Source: Bradyrhizobium xenonodulans (GTDB lineage: Bacteria > Pseudomonadota > Alphaproteobacteria > Rhizobiales > Xanthobacteraceae). Taken from it: a stretch of DNA of 64,000 nt. The first letter of the stretch is position 1; every line of letters begins with the position of its first letter. The position numbers were made by a program, and so were the translations under genes. The stretch covers positions 2,820,501-2,884,500 of the forward strand of contig NZ_CP089391.1 in the NCBI RefSeq assembly GCF_027594865.1, read 5' to 3'. The notes below the pieces were generated by a model. The model did not search any database. It was not told the DNA's origin and was given only the letters and a program-made list of their open reading frames with translations. Below, piece after piece: positions 17,906 to 26,722 of this stretch.

Positions 17906-19042
17906 TCAGCGCGTGGGCGTCGGGGCGCGCGCCGGCAGGAGCCTGAAATCCGACAGCCGCTTGGCCGCCAGCTTGAGCCAGGGCGCCTGCCTCAGTGCGA
18001 ACAGGCTGATCGCGCCCGCCGTGCTGCCGGCCTGTGTCACCATCCACATCGGTGAAGGCTGCCCGCCGAACAGCTTCTTGTACGGCTCGTCGCCGATGGT
18101 GAAGTCGAGCATCTGATCGCCGCGCTCGATGCAATCCCTGGCGACCTGCTCGAACATCAGCGAGCCCAGGGACTGGCTCTTGTATCCGGCAATGTCGAAG
18201 GCGCTCAAGATGACGAGGAAGCTGCCGCGATGGCTGAGGCCCAGCACGGCTGCGATCACGGCGCCATCCATCTTCATGGCATAGAGCCGGACGAACGAGC
18301 CGAGACCGCGGACCGCCACGTCGGAATAGAAGCCGTAATATTCGGGGCGCTGGAGCAGATCGCCATCGCCCTGGGCCTGAAACCGCGGGCCGCGATATTG
18401 CTTCATCGCCTCCATCGCCTCGGAGACGGAGGCGCTGTCGTCGCAGCAGAAAAAGCTCAATGCTCCCTTCTTCTGGAGCTGGCGATATTTCTTGGCGAGC
18501 TCCTTCTGATAGGAGCGATCCAGTGCGCTGGAACGCCATTGCTCGAACGGGGCGACGAGAACGGTCGCGTAGGCGTTCGTCTCCATCAAGACCCGGCGTG
18601 GCGCGCCGAGGAGGCTTTCGATCGGAAGCCGTCCGTCGGGCAGCTTGGTCATGCGCAGCAGGTCGAACGGGCGCACGAGGCGCCTGATCTCGGCGCATGC
18701 ACCTTCGTCTTCCAGCAGGCTGGCAAACATTTCGGGACTGCAGACCGGCGCCAGATAGTCGGAGACACGCAGGTCGGCGAATTCGATGGTGCGGATCGGA
18801 CCGCGCCGGATTCGAAGCAGTGGCAGCACCATCGCCAGTGCGCCGTTCGCGCGGCGGCGGACCACGACGACGAGAGGCCTCGCCCCCGCATGGGCGGCGA
18901 GCCTGGCGTAGAGACTGTCCAGCCAGAGCGGATGCTGAAACGCCGTCGCGGCGGAGCCGTCGAACAGCGCCGCGTAGTCCGGGGACAGGAAGTCGAACGC
19001 CTCCTCGATAGCGATATCGAATGTATTGCTGGGCTTATTCAT
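17906..19042 (-). CDS. CelD/BcsL-like GNAT acetyltransferase
   Basis: A 378-residue protein with the Acetyltransf_6 arrangement: an N-terminal half starting FQHPLWLDSLYARL and a C-terminal GNAT core with RFQAQGDG, then LGLSHRGSFLVILSAFD and a final helix pair near FTIGDEPYKKLFGG. Proteins of this type acylate cell-surface glycans and are found in cellulose and exopolysaccharide clusters. The ATG at 19042 is preferred to a farther upstream start at 19180 because the upstream extension lacks family-like sequence. It faces the FAD oxidoreductase convergently with 28 bases between stops. Confidence 0.82.
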   Translation of the reverse strand: MNKPSNTFDIAIEEAFDFLSPDYAALFDGSAATAFQHPLWLDSLYARLAAHAGARPLVVVVRRRANGALAMVLPLLRIRRGPIRTIEFADLRVSDYLAPVCSPEMFASLLEDEGACAEIRRLVRPFDLLRMTKLPDGRLPIESLLGAPRRVLMETNAYATVLVAPFEQWRSSALDRSYQKELAKKYRQLQKKGALSFFCCDDSASVSEAMEAMKQYRGPRFQAQGDGDLLQRPEYYGFYSDVAVRGLGSFVRLYAMKMDGAVIAAVLGLSHRGSFLVILSAFDIAGYKSQSLGSLMFEQVARDCIERGDQMLDFTIGDEPYKKLFGGQPSPMWMVTQAGSTAGAISLFALRQAPWLKLAAKRLSDFRLLPARAPTPTR

Positions 19043-19271
19043 GCCTGACCAGGAAACCGGATGATCCGGAAAAGTCGATCGCGCCGGATCTCGCGCTTTT
19101 ATAGCAGGGTCGTGACGGCCGAGACACCGGCGGTGTGCGATTTGCATTAACGCATCCAGCACGGGCCGGATCGTCATCAATCCCCCGAAGTTTCGAGATT
19201 TCGTAGTGCGAAGGCCGGGAGATCAACCCGCAGTAGCAGATAATTAACCATGCTTAAGGGAAAATCGCCTC

Positions 19272-20558
19272 ATGGCGATCCTGCAGACCGAGAGAGACTC
19301 CGAGGCACTCACGAGCGCGATCTGGAAGGCGCGCAGTGCTGGCGTCGAGAGGATCGCCAGGCGCGTCATCATCGTATCGATCACCGTCAATGTCGTCGCG
19401 TCGATGGGGACATTCAATACGGCGATACTGCCGGCGGGACTGACTTATCTGCAACAGGCGGTTGCCCTGCTGATGTGGAGCATCCTGATCTACGCAAGCG
19501 CATTCGTGCGCCCGCGTCTGCAACTGGCGTTCAACCCCGATCTGATCGCGCTCCTCGCATTCTACACGCTGGCGATCGTCTCGGTGCTGTGGACCACCCT
19601 GAATGCCGCAGCCGTCATGAAGAGCGCCGCTCTTGCAATGACGACCTTTGGCGCGTTCTGTCTGATCACGCGGATCGATATCGACGACGTCGTGAAGGCG
19701 ACATCCTCCGGGCTCTTCATACTGGTCGCCGCATCGGCGCTTTGCGCAGTCGCCGTGCCCGATATCGGGATTGATCATAGCTGGATGCACAATGGTCAAT
19801 GGCAGGGCGTCTATGAATCGAAGCAGACGCTGGGCTTTGTCGGGGCGTATCTGATGTTTTTCTCCTGCTACCGGAAGATGACGGGGCAGGGGTGGCTGGC
19901 GTTCCTCGTCGCGTTCCTGCTGGCGTCGACCTGCGTCCTCGCGTCGGAATCTCGCGGCGCCGGTGCAGTCGCCCTGGCGGCTTGTGCGCTGCTCGTGACG
20001 TCGATGTGGTCGGTCGGCTGCATGAGGCTCTATGCGATCCTGCCGTTCGTCATGTGCATTCTGGCCGGCCTCCTGATCGCTTATTTCTACGGGACGGGAT
20101 ACGACGCCATCCACATTGGCGATGCGACCGTCAATTTTACCGAGCGGACCTTCATCTGGCACTACGCCATAAGCCATTTCGACGATGCGCCGCTGCTCGG
20201 CTTCGGAATCAACGGCTTCTGGACGATCCCGTCGATCTACGATTATTTCGAGCAGAACCACGGTTGGGTGCTCGACAACTATCATAGCGGCTATCTCGCG
20301 ATTCTGATGGAAACAGGATTTCTGGGCTACGTGCTTTTCGCCGCGAGTGTTCTTCTGTTCTCGAACAAGGTTCTCTATTTGATATCCGCACGGTCGATCC
20401 ACCGGGCGCACTGTGCCCTCATCATCGGATTTGTCGCCCTCAGCTTTCAGACCAATTTCACCGAGACGACGTTCCTTCGCTCGACCATGTTCACGTCGGT
20501 GCTCCTGGTGGCGTTCCTCCTTGCAACGTGCAGGCCGGTACCGGAGACCGATTTCTAA
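19272..20558 (+). CDS. O-antigen ligase / exopolysaccharide polymerase (ExoQ/Wzy_C-like)
   Basis: A 428-residue membrane protein with about 10-12 hydrophobic segments. It carries the large loop typical of the Wzy_C family, with ESRGAGAVALAACALL near residue 220 and a conserved histidine in FIWHYAISHF near residue 295, then GFGINGFW. Such proteins polymerise or ligate lipid-linked oligosaccharides at the periplasmic face. Twenty-one bases downstream starts the secreted GH5 glycanase, so the two likely form an operon producing and trimming one exopolysaccharide. Confidence 0.88.
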   Translation: MAILQTERDSEALTSAIWKARSAGVERIARRVIIVSITVNVVASMGTFNTAILPAGLTYLQQAVALLMWSILIYASAFVRPRLQLAFNPDLIALLAFYTLAIVSVLWTTLNAAAVMKSAALAMTTFGAFCLITRIDIDDVVKATSSGLFILVAASALCAVAVPDIGIDHSWMHNGQWQGVYESKQTLGFVGAYLMFFSCYRKMTGQGWLAFLVAFLLASTCVLASESRGAGAVALAACALLVTSMWSVGCMRLYAILPFVMCILAGLLIAYFYGTGYDAIHIGDATVNFTERTFIWHYAISHFDDAPLLGFGINGFWTIPSIYDYFEQNHGWVLDNYHSGYLAILMETGFLGYVLFAASVLLFSNKVLYLISARSIHRAHCALIIGFVALSFQTNFTETTFLRSTMFTSVLLVAFLLATCRPVPETDF

Positions 20559-20579
20559 CCCTTACGGAATGGAAGCAAG

Positions 20580-21605
20580 ATGACCGCCCCCCGCGCTCGC
20601 TGGTCGAGAAGCTTCAATCTTGCCGCAGCGGCTTTCGTCTTCGCATCGCTCTTCTCGGACGCTCATGGCGCCGGGCAGGTCGCGCTTCGTGATGCGGCAA
20701 GGCTGGGGCGCGGGATCAACATTCTCGGTTACGACGGTATCTGGGAGGGCGGTCAGAACGCGCCGTTCCGCCTGGACAATTTGACGGCGATCAGAAAGGC
20801 CGGATTCTCGCACGTCAGGATCAATTTCTTCGGCTTCAAGTTCATGGATCGCGGGAATGTGCTGGATGAGATCGTGCTGAGAAGACTCGATGCCGTCATC
20901 GAGGAAATTCTCGCCAGGAACCTCGTTCCCGTTGTCGACGAACACGACACGCATGTCTGTCAGCGCGATGTATCCGAATGCGGCGAGAAGCTCAGGGCAT
21001 TCTGGCGACAGATCGCGGAGCGCTATGCCGGAAGATATCCCAGGCTCGTCTTCGAGGTCTTGAACGAGCCGGGAGGACAGATGACGTCCGCCAGTTGGAA
21101 TTCGCTCCTCAACGAATGTATCGGCATCATCCGCCGCACCAATTCCGAGCGGCGGGTCATTGCCGCCGTTCTCAACACAGACGAGATTCCCATCGACGAT
21201 CTGGCTCTTCCCGCTGACGACAGGAATCTCATCGTCACCTTTCATTATTACGCGCCGATACGCTTCACGCATCAGGGTGCGCCATGGTCCGAGGCGTTCG
21301 CGCGCATCGGGCCGCTGGATTGGGGCGGGCCGGACGACGAAGCCAAGGCGGCCGCTGATTTCGAGAAGGTCAGCCGGTGGTCGGAGAGAGAGAAACGCCC
21401 GGTTTATCTCGGCGAGTTCGGGGTCTACGAACGGGCTCCATCCGCGAGTCGCCAGAGATACCTGTCGTTCGTGGCGCGAAGCGCCGACAGACGCGGCTGG
21501 GCATGGGCGTATTGGCAGTTCGACCATGATTTCGCGGCCTTTGACAGCGCCCGTCAGGCCTGGAAGCCCGACATCCTGCGCGCCCTGATCCCGCCGGCGC
21601 GTTGA
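20580..21605 (+). CDS. secreted glycoside hydrolase family 5 glycanase
   Basis: A 341-residue protein with an N-terminal signal peptide (about residues 1-30, ending ...SDAHGA). The GH5 (beta/alpha)8 barrel follows. The catalytic acid is the glutamate of VLNEPGG near residue 163 and the nucleophile is that of GEFGVYE near residue 279; an HYYAP segment lies between, as expected. It hydrolyses beta-1,4-type glucan or a related polymer outside the cytoplasm. Together with the upstream polymerase it resembles exopolysaccharide-processing glycanases such as ExsH/ExoK in role, though those belong to other families. Confidence 0.9.
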   Translation: MTAPRARWSRSFNLAAAAFVFASLFSDAHGAGQVALRDAARLGRGINILGYDGIWEGGQNAPFRLDNLTAIRKAGFSHVRINFFGFKFMDRGNVLDEIVLRRLDAVIEEILARNLVPVVDEHDTHVCQRDVSECGEKLRAFWRQIAERYAGRYPRLVFEVLNEPGGQMTSASWNSLLNECIGIIRRTNSERRVIAAVLNTDEIPIDDLALPADDRNLIVTFHYYAPIRFTHQGAPWSEAFARIGPLDWGGPDDEAKAAADFEKVSRWSEREKRPVYLGEFGVYERAPSASRQRYLSFVARSADRRGWAWAYWQFDHDFAAFDSARQAWKPDILRALIPPAR

Positions 21606-21658
21606 AGCCGCAGTTTACGGCCCATACCGGCCAGATCACGATCGCCTTGCGGTGACGG

Positions 21659-23023
21659 CTATCCGCCGTCTCTGGCCCGGCAGAACAGATCGATGCCGCC
21701 GACCTGTCCGCCCTTGAGCGCGATCTCGATGTTCCCATGCGCGCGATCCGACGATGCGCGGTTGAGCGGCGCGCCTTCCGTGAGCGGAGCGATCGCCGTC
21801 AGCGCGTAGATGCCCATCGCCTGCAGCGCATGGCCGGATGTGTCGCCACCGGCGACCACGGCGCGCGGGAGCCGCGCGGTTTCCAGAATGGCGTCCAGCG
21901 CCTGGCCGAGCCCGGCGCCGATGCGCTCGTTCACGGCGCTCGCGGATGCGCCGCTCGCCCCGATCGCGGCGTTGAGCGCATCTATGGCGGGATCGTCGGG
22001 GCCGCTCGCGGTAATCAGCAGCGCATCGCGCCCCGAGGAGAGCGCGGCGAGCGCACGCCCAACGGCGCGGCCGATTTCCTTGCTCCATTCTGCCGCATCG
22101 ACGGCGCGCGTCGCATCGAGCCGCTCGATATCGAAGCCGTTGCTTGCGGCATGAGCGATCTGCGCGGCGGTGACGGGCGAGCAGGAGCCGGAGACGCAGG
22201 CGATGCGCTTGACGGCGGCAAGGCGCAGATCGGGCTTGCTGTCGGAAATCAGGCCCGCCGAACGCCAATAGGCGACCAGGGCCTGCTCGACGCCTTGCGA
22301 GCCCGCAACAAACAGCCGTTTGCCGCGATGTTCCCAGATCAGGCGGCCGGCTTCGATCAGTGAGGCCTGGTCGAGCACGTCGAGCGAGACGATCTCGGCG
22401 CCGGCGGCCTTTGCGCGCGCCAGTGCCTGATCCGCGCCGCCATTGGCCATGGTGACGAAGTCGATCAGTCCGATCGATCGCGCCGTCTGCTTTGCGAGAT
22501 GCCGGCGGAGATCGGGCTCGTCCATCGGCGTCACCGGATGACGCGACATGGTCGGATGCCGGTCGAGGCGATAGCCGACACCATTTGCGGCCGCGAACAA
22601 ATGGCCGAACATCTGGTAGCGGCCCATCGCCGGCGTTCCCACCAGCAAAGGATGCCAACTGCCGCCGAGCCGCGGCACGGCGAGATCGATTGCCCGCCCG
22701 ATCGAGCCGACATGCGGCGCGGAATCGAAGGTCGAGCACACCTTGTAGTGCGCGATCGGCGCGCCGATGCCGGCGAGCACGTCGAAGGCCGGCGGAAGAT
22801 TCTGCTCCATCCAGACCGGGTCCTTGGCCCGCGCCGTGCCGGCAATGCCGATGCCGCGAAACTGGCGCGAGGCGGCGAGACGTTCCGGCGTCGGAGGCTC
22901 GAGGAACAGGATCGTCGGCAGGCCCGCGAAGGTGAGGGCCTCCATCGCGGCGGACGAGCCGGTGTAATCGTCGCCATAGAAGGCAACGAGCGGGCCGTCG
23001 GGCAGGGCGGACGCGCCGCTCAT
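21659..23023 (-). CDS. DUF1537-type four-carbon acid sugar kinase (OiaK/DtnK-like)
   Basis: A 454-residue kinase. The N-terminal domain opens with LVAFYGDDYTGSSAAMEAL (about residues 11-29), the sugar-binding DD-TG signature of the DUF1537 family. The nucleotide-binding domain has the C-terminal AVVAGGDTSGHALQAMG motif near residue 385. Known members phosphorylate threonate, erythronate, tetronates or 3-oxo-isoapionate. The start at 23023 overlaps the RuBisCO-like gene by 4 bases, so the two are coupled. That pairing is the one described for 3-oxo-isoapionate kinase plus 3-oxo-isoapionate-4-phosphate decarboxylase in apiose pathways. The substrate remains an inference. Confidence 0.85.
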   Translation of the reverse strand: MSGASALPDGPLVAFYGDDYTGSSAAMEALTFAGLPTILFLEPPTPERLAASRQFRGIGIAGTARAKDPVWMEQNLPPAFDVLAGIGAPIAHYKVCSTFDSAPHVGSIGRAIDLAVPRLGGSWHPLLVGTPAMGRYQMFGHLFAAANGVGYRLDRHPTMSRHPVTPMDEPDLRRHLAKQTARSIGLIDFVTMANGGADQALARAKAAGAEIVSLDVLDQASLIEAGRLIWEHRGKRLFVAGSQGVEQALVAYWRSAGLISDSKPDLRLAAVKRIACVSGSCSPVTAAQIAHAASNGFDIERLDATRAVDAAEWSKEIGRAVGRALAALSSGRDALLITASGPDDPAIDALNAAIGASGASASAVNERIGAGLGQALDAILETARLPRAVVAGGDTSGHALQAMGIYALTAIAPLTEGAPLNRASSDRAHGNIEIALKGGQVGGIDLFCRARDGG

Positions 23024-24243
23024 GGCTTGCCCGCGATCGCCGCGTCGCCTGCGATCGCGGCGTCCCACGCCGCGCGCAAATCGGAAACGCCGGCCGCCGG
23101 TCCATCGGGATGGGCGAGAATGCCGCCACCGGCTGCGAAGATCAGATCGGTCGAGCCGAGCGCGCGCCAGGTCGGTAGCGCCTGCGCCGGCGTCTGGCCC
23201 GACGAAAACACGGGCATCGCGATGCAAGGCTTGTGCGCGAACATCGGCGTCAGCGCGGCCTTGGCGGATGTGACCACGCTGTCGTCGGTCTCGCTGAATT
23301 TGTTGCCGATGCCGTTGACGTGCATGTGGTCGGCGCCGGCCAGCCGCCAGAGCTTGTGCCACGCCGTATAATCCCAGCCGAGCGCGGGATGACGGTTGAG
23401 CGCGCCCCAGCCGTTGCGATGCGCATGAACGGGAAGCTGCGTGTGGCGGCCGAGCTCGACCATGCCGGCGAGCCCGACCGAGTTGATGCTCGCCATCACG
23501 CAGGTGCCGCCCTCGCCGAGCACGAGATCGTGGCGGCGGCGCATCTGGTCGATCTCGCCGGTGACGTTGAAGGCGATCATGACCTTCTTGCCGGCTCGGT
23601 TCGCATGGTCGTTGACGACGCGCATCACGGCGCGCACGCGTTGGTCGAACGGGCAATAGGCGCCGTCCGATTGCAGCTCGTCGTCCTTGATGAAATCGAT
23701 GCCGGCCTCGCACAATTCGGCGACCAGAGCGGCCGTCTCGGCCGGGCTGAGCCCGATGCTCGGCTTGATGATGGTGCCGATCAGCGGACGGCCGTTGACG
23801 CCGGTCAGCTCGCGCGTGCCGGCGACACCGAACTTCGGTCCGGGATAGGCAGATGCAAAAGCGAGCGGCAGGCGCAGGTCGAGCAGCCGCAGGCCGGTCA
23901 GCTGGCGCAATTCCCAGAGATTGCCCGCGATCGCCGTGACGAGGTTGGGCAGCGATGCGCCGATATTGTCGAGCGGCCACGACAGTGTGACGCGCGCGCG
24001 ATGCCAGGGGCCGTCGGGGTTGATGGGACGGGCGACCGGAAGCGACGGCGCGGAGGCCGCATCAAGCAGCTCGAGGCTCTCGACCCGCGCCGCCGCACGC
24101 GCCTTCAGCTCCGGCGTCTCGCCGGGCACCGCGACGAACGTGCCGCTCGACTGCTCGCCCGCCATCGTTTCCGCGGCAAGCCGCGGATCGACCGGCGTCT
24201 CGATCAGATAGTCGGCTTCGATGCGAACAGGATTTGCCGTCAC
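23020..24243 (-). CDS. RuBisCO-like protein (sugar-acid phosphate decarboxylase/transcarboxylase type)
   Basis: A 407-residue form IV RuBisCO large-subunit relative. Catalytic-site landmarks are largely kept: lysine in GTIIKPSIGLS (K160), the carbamylated-lysine motif KDDE (186-189), the histidine of VHAHRNG (273/275), a loop-6-like lysine in GIGNKFSE (315), and GGGILAHPDG near the C-terminus. Shorter than true RuBisCO (about 470) and with no small-subunit gene nearby, so carbon fixation is unlikely. With a DUF1537 kinase immediately downstream, the best analogy is OiaX/OiaT, which decarboxylate or transcarboxylate 3-oxo-isoapionate 4-phosphate. Substrates could differ because apionate oxidoisomerase genes are not present here. 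Confidence 0.85.
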   Translation of the reverse strand: MTANPVRIEADYLIETPVDPRLAAETMAGEQSSGTFVAVPGETPELKARAAARVESLELLDAASAPSLPVARPINPDGPWHRARVTLSWPLDNIGASLPNLVTAIAGNLWELRQLTGLRLLDLRLPLAFASAYPGPKFGVAGTRELTGVNGRPLIGTIIKPSIGLSPAETAALVAELCEAGIDFIKDDELQSDGAYCPFDQRVRAVMRVVNDHANRAGKKVMIAFNVTGEIDQMRRRHDLVLGEGGTCVMASINSVGLAGMVELGRHTQLPVHAHRNGWGALNRHPALGWDYTAWHKLWRLAGADHMHVNGIGNKFSETDDSVVTSAKAALTPMFAHKPCIAMPVFSSGQTPAQALPTWRALGSTDLIFAAGGGILAHPDGPAAGVSDLRAAWDAAIAGDAAIAGKP

Positions 24244-24247
24244 GGGA

Positions 24248-24787
24248 TTAAAGTTTGGTGAGATCGGGGAACGGCCGAACCGGGTCGCGCCCGTCCCAAT
24301 CCTTCGCGGCGGCGCGGATCAGGTCGAACATCTTGCCCTTGGGACCTGCAACTTCAGACAATTCGATCACCGTTCCCGGATGATATTCCGTATCGAAATA
24401 GACGAAACGTCCGCGCGCGCCGACTTCGCCGCTCATGACCGGCTCGAACCCCTCGGCTTCGAGGCGGGCGAGATCCGCATCATAGTTTTCGGTCCAGTAG
24501 GCGACGTGCTGAAGACCCCTATGCCCGGCCTTCAGGAAGTCGGCATACATCGAGGGTGCATCGTTGCGGATCTGGATCAGCTCCATCTGCAACGGTCCGG
24601 AATTGGCCAGCGCCACCGAATTGTGCGGCTCATAGGCCTTGCCGCGATAGTGGTAGTTCACGATCGGCACCCGCGGATTATAGAACCACGGCCCGATACC
24701 GAGCTCCCGGCTCCAATAGTCCATCGCCTTTTCGATGTCGTCAACGACGTAGCCGGCTTGCCGGATCTCGCCAAAAAAACGGCTCAT
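24248..24787 (-). CDS. VOC (glyoxalase/dioxygenase superfamily) protein
   Basis: A 179-residue metalloprotein of two paired beta-alpha-beta-beta-beta modules. The first module begins IRQAGYVVDDIEKAMDYW, with a glutamate in QMELIQI. The second has the histidine of GLQHVAYW and the glutamate of VIELSEV, giving the usual H/E metal site. VOC enzymes catalyse isomerisation, epimerisation or C-C cleavage. Its place, 4 bases before the RuBisCO-like gene and 19 bases after the TRAP permease, makes it a likely step (for example isomerisation of the imported acid) of the same pathway. Role is inferred from context only. Confidence 0.8.
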   Translation of the reverse strand: MSRFFGEIRQAGYVVDDIEKAMDYWSRELGIGPWFYNPRVPIVNYHYRGKAYEPHNSVALANSGPLQMELIQIRNDAPSMYADFLKAGHRGLQHVAYWTENYDADLARLEAEGFEPVMSGEVGARGRFVYFDTEYHPGTVIELSEVAGPKGKMFDLIRAAAKDWDGRDPVRPFPDLTKL

Positions 24788-24806
24788 TGCATCATTCCCA
24801 CTGTCT

Positions 24807-26717
24807 TCAGAATTTGAGGAAGCCGATCGACAACCACGGCACGGCGGCGACGACGGCGAGACCGATGAAGAGCGCGGCGACATAGCTCCAGATGTGCTTG
24901 AGGCCTTCGTCCGGCGATATCTTGCTGATGGCGCAGGCGCCGTAATAGCCGACGCCGAAGGGCGGTGCGAACAGGCCGATGCCCATCGCAAGGATCACGA
25001 CCATCGCATAGTGCACTTCATGCACGCCGGCCTGCTTGGCGATCGGAAACAGCAGGGGCCCGAACAGCACGATGGCCGGGATTCCTTCGAGCACGCTGCC
25101 GAGCACGACGAAGGCCAGGATCGAGATCGCGAGGAAGCCGTAGGCGCCGCCGGGGATCGCCGCCATCGTCTTCGCCAGTTGCTGCGAGAAGCCGGATTGC
25201 GTCAGGCCCCAGGCCATCGCGGTGGCGCAGCCGATGATGAAGATGATCGCGCCCGTCAGGGACGCGGTCTCGACCAGCATGGATTTCAGCCGTCGCCAGG
25301 GAAACTGGCGGTAGACCAGAAGGCCCATCAGCACGGCGTAGGCGATGCCGATGGTCGAGACCTCGGTGGCGGTGGCGACACCTTCGACCACGGCGGTGCG
25401 GATCACGAAGGGCAGCAGGATGGCGGGCAGGGCGACGATGGCGAGTTTTGCGATCTCGCGCTTCGAGGCGCGCCGCACATGGCTGAGATCCTCATGCCGG
25501 TAGCGCCGCCACACCACCACGCAGAGCGCGGTGCCGACGACCAGGGCGGGCAGCAGCCCGCCCGTGAACAGCGCCGCGATCGAGACGCCGGTCACCGAGC
25601 CGATGGTGATCAGCACGATGCTCGGCGGAATGGTCTCGGTCTGCGCGCCGGTGGCCGAGAGCAGTGCGACGAGATCGCCGGGCTTGGCGCCGCGCCGCCG
25701 CATCTCCGGCAGCAGCACCGGCGCGATTGCGGCCATGTCGGCGATCTTCGAGCCGGAGATGCCGGAGACCAGATACATGGCGCCGATCAGAACGTAGGAC
25801 AGGCCGCCCCTGACATGCCCGAGCAGGCTCGCCAGGAACTGGATCATGGCTCGCGCCATGCCGGTCATCTCGATCAGCGCGCCCAGGAAAATGAACAGCG
25901 GCACCGCGAGCAGGATCAGGTGCGACATGCCCTCGTCGAGACGGCCGACCATCACCATCATCGGCGTGCTGGTCGTCAGCGCCAGATAGCCGAAGGTCGC
26001 GAGCGCAAAGGAGAAGGCGATCGGCACGCCGGTGAACACGTTGGCCGCGACCACGCCGACGAAGAAGATGATTAGGTTGGTGCGTCCGAGCGGAGCGAGG
26101 AGTGGTCCGGCAAGCCAGAACGCGGCGATCAGGACGGCTGTCGTGGCAAAGGCCGCGACGATCAGCGCGGGCCGGTGATGCGTTGCGAGCCGGATCGCGG
26201 CGACGACGGCCATCAGGGTCATCCCGACGGGAATCGCGGCTGCGCGCCAAGCGTTGCTGATCTCCAGCGCCGGGGTGACGATGATCTGCTCCTCGCTCGC
26301 ATAGTCGAAGGCGGGATGCAGGATCAACGCCAGCAAGGCCAGCGGCGCCACCGCCGCGATCGTGTCGAGAAAGGCGCGCGCGCCCGGGCCGACATGGCTG
26401 ACGAGCCCCGTCATGCGCATGTGCTCGCCCCGGCGCAGCGCGATCACCGCGCCCAGCATCGAGAGCCAGAGAAACAGGATCGAGGCCAGCTCGTCCGACC
26501 AGATCAGCGGATTGTGGAAGACGTATCGCATGACGACGCCGGCGAGCATGATGCCGATCTCGACCAGAACGAGGCCGGCAGCAATGGTCTCGACCACCGC
26601 ACCGAACCAGCGGTCGGCGCTGCGGAAAGCGCCCGCGAAATTGCGCGCGCCTGCATTGGAAGCAGTCGGAGCGGCGACCTCCATGTAGTCCGTCATCTGA
26701 TGCTCTGCGATCGTCAT
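24807..26717 (-). CDS. fused TRAP transporter permease (DctQ-DctM)
   Basis: A 636-residue inner-membrane protein combining both TRAP permease subunits. Residues about 35-190 contain the four-helix DctQ portion (FHNPLIWSDELASILFLWL is its hallmark helix). From about 215 to the end is the DctM portion with 12 or so helices, including FTGVPIAFSFALATF and GSKIADMAAIAPVL. It uses an ion gradient to import a carboxylate delivered by the binding protein encoded immediately upstream. The start at 26717 (MTIAEHQ) is 5 bases after the binding-protein stop. Fused QM forms are known. Confidence 0.92.
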   Translation of the reverse strand: MTIAEHQMTDYMEVAAPTASNAGARNFAGAFRSADRWFGAVVETIAAGLVLVEIGIMLAGVVMRYVFHNPLIWSDELASILFLWLSMLGAVIALRRGEHMRMTGLVSHVGPGARAFLDTIAAVAPLALLALILHPAFDYASEEQIIVTPALEISNAWRAAAIPVGMTLMAVVAAIRLATHHRPALIVAAFATTAVLIAAFWLAGPLLAPLGRTNLIIFFVGVVAANVFTGVPIAFSFALATFGYLALTTSTPMMVMVGRLDEGMSHLILLAVPLFIFLGALIEMTGMARAMIQFLASLLGHVRGGLSYVLIGAMYLVSGISGSKIADMAAIAPVLLPEMRRRGAKPGDLVALLSATGAQTETIPPSIVLITIGSVTGVSIAALFTGGLLPALVVGTALCVVVWRRYRHEDLSHVRRASKREIAKLAIVALPAILLPFVIRTAVVEGVATATEVSTIGIAYAVLMGLLVYRQFPWRRLKSMLVETASLTGAIIFIIGCATAMAWGLTQSGFSQQLAKTMAAIPGGAYGFLAISILAFVVLGSVLEGIPAIVLFGPLLFPIAKQAGVHEVHYAMVVILAMGIGLFAPPFGVGYYGACAISKISPDEGLKHIWSYVAALFIGLAVVAAVPWLSIGFLKF

Positions 26718-26722
26718 CGTGC

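Noticed and set aside
23020..24243. RuBisCO large subunit for carbon fixation
   Set aside because: Shorter than true RuBisCO, no small subunit or phosphoribulokinase nearby, and coupled to a DUF1537 kinase; better read as a RuBisCO-like sugar-acid enzyme.
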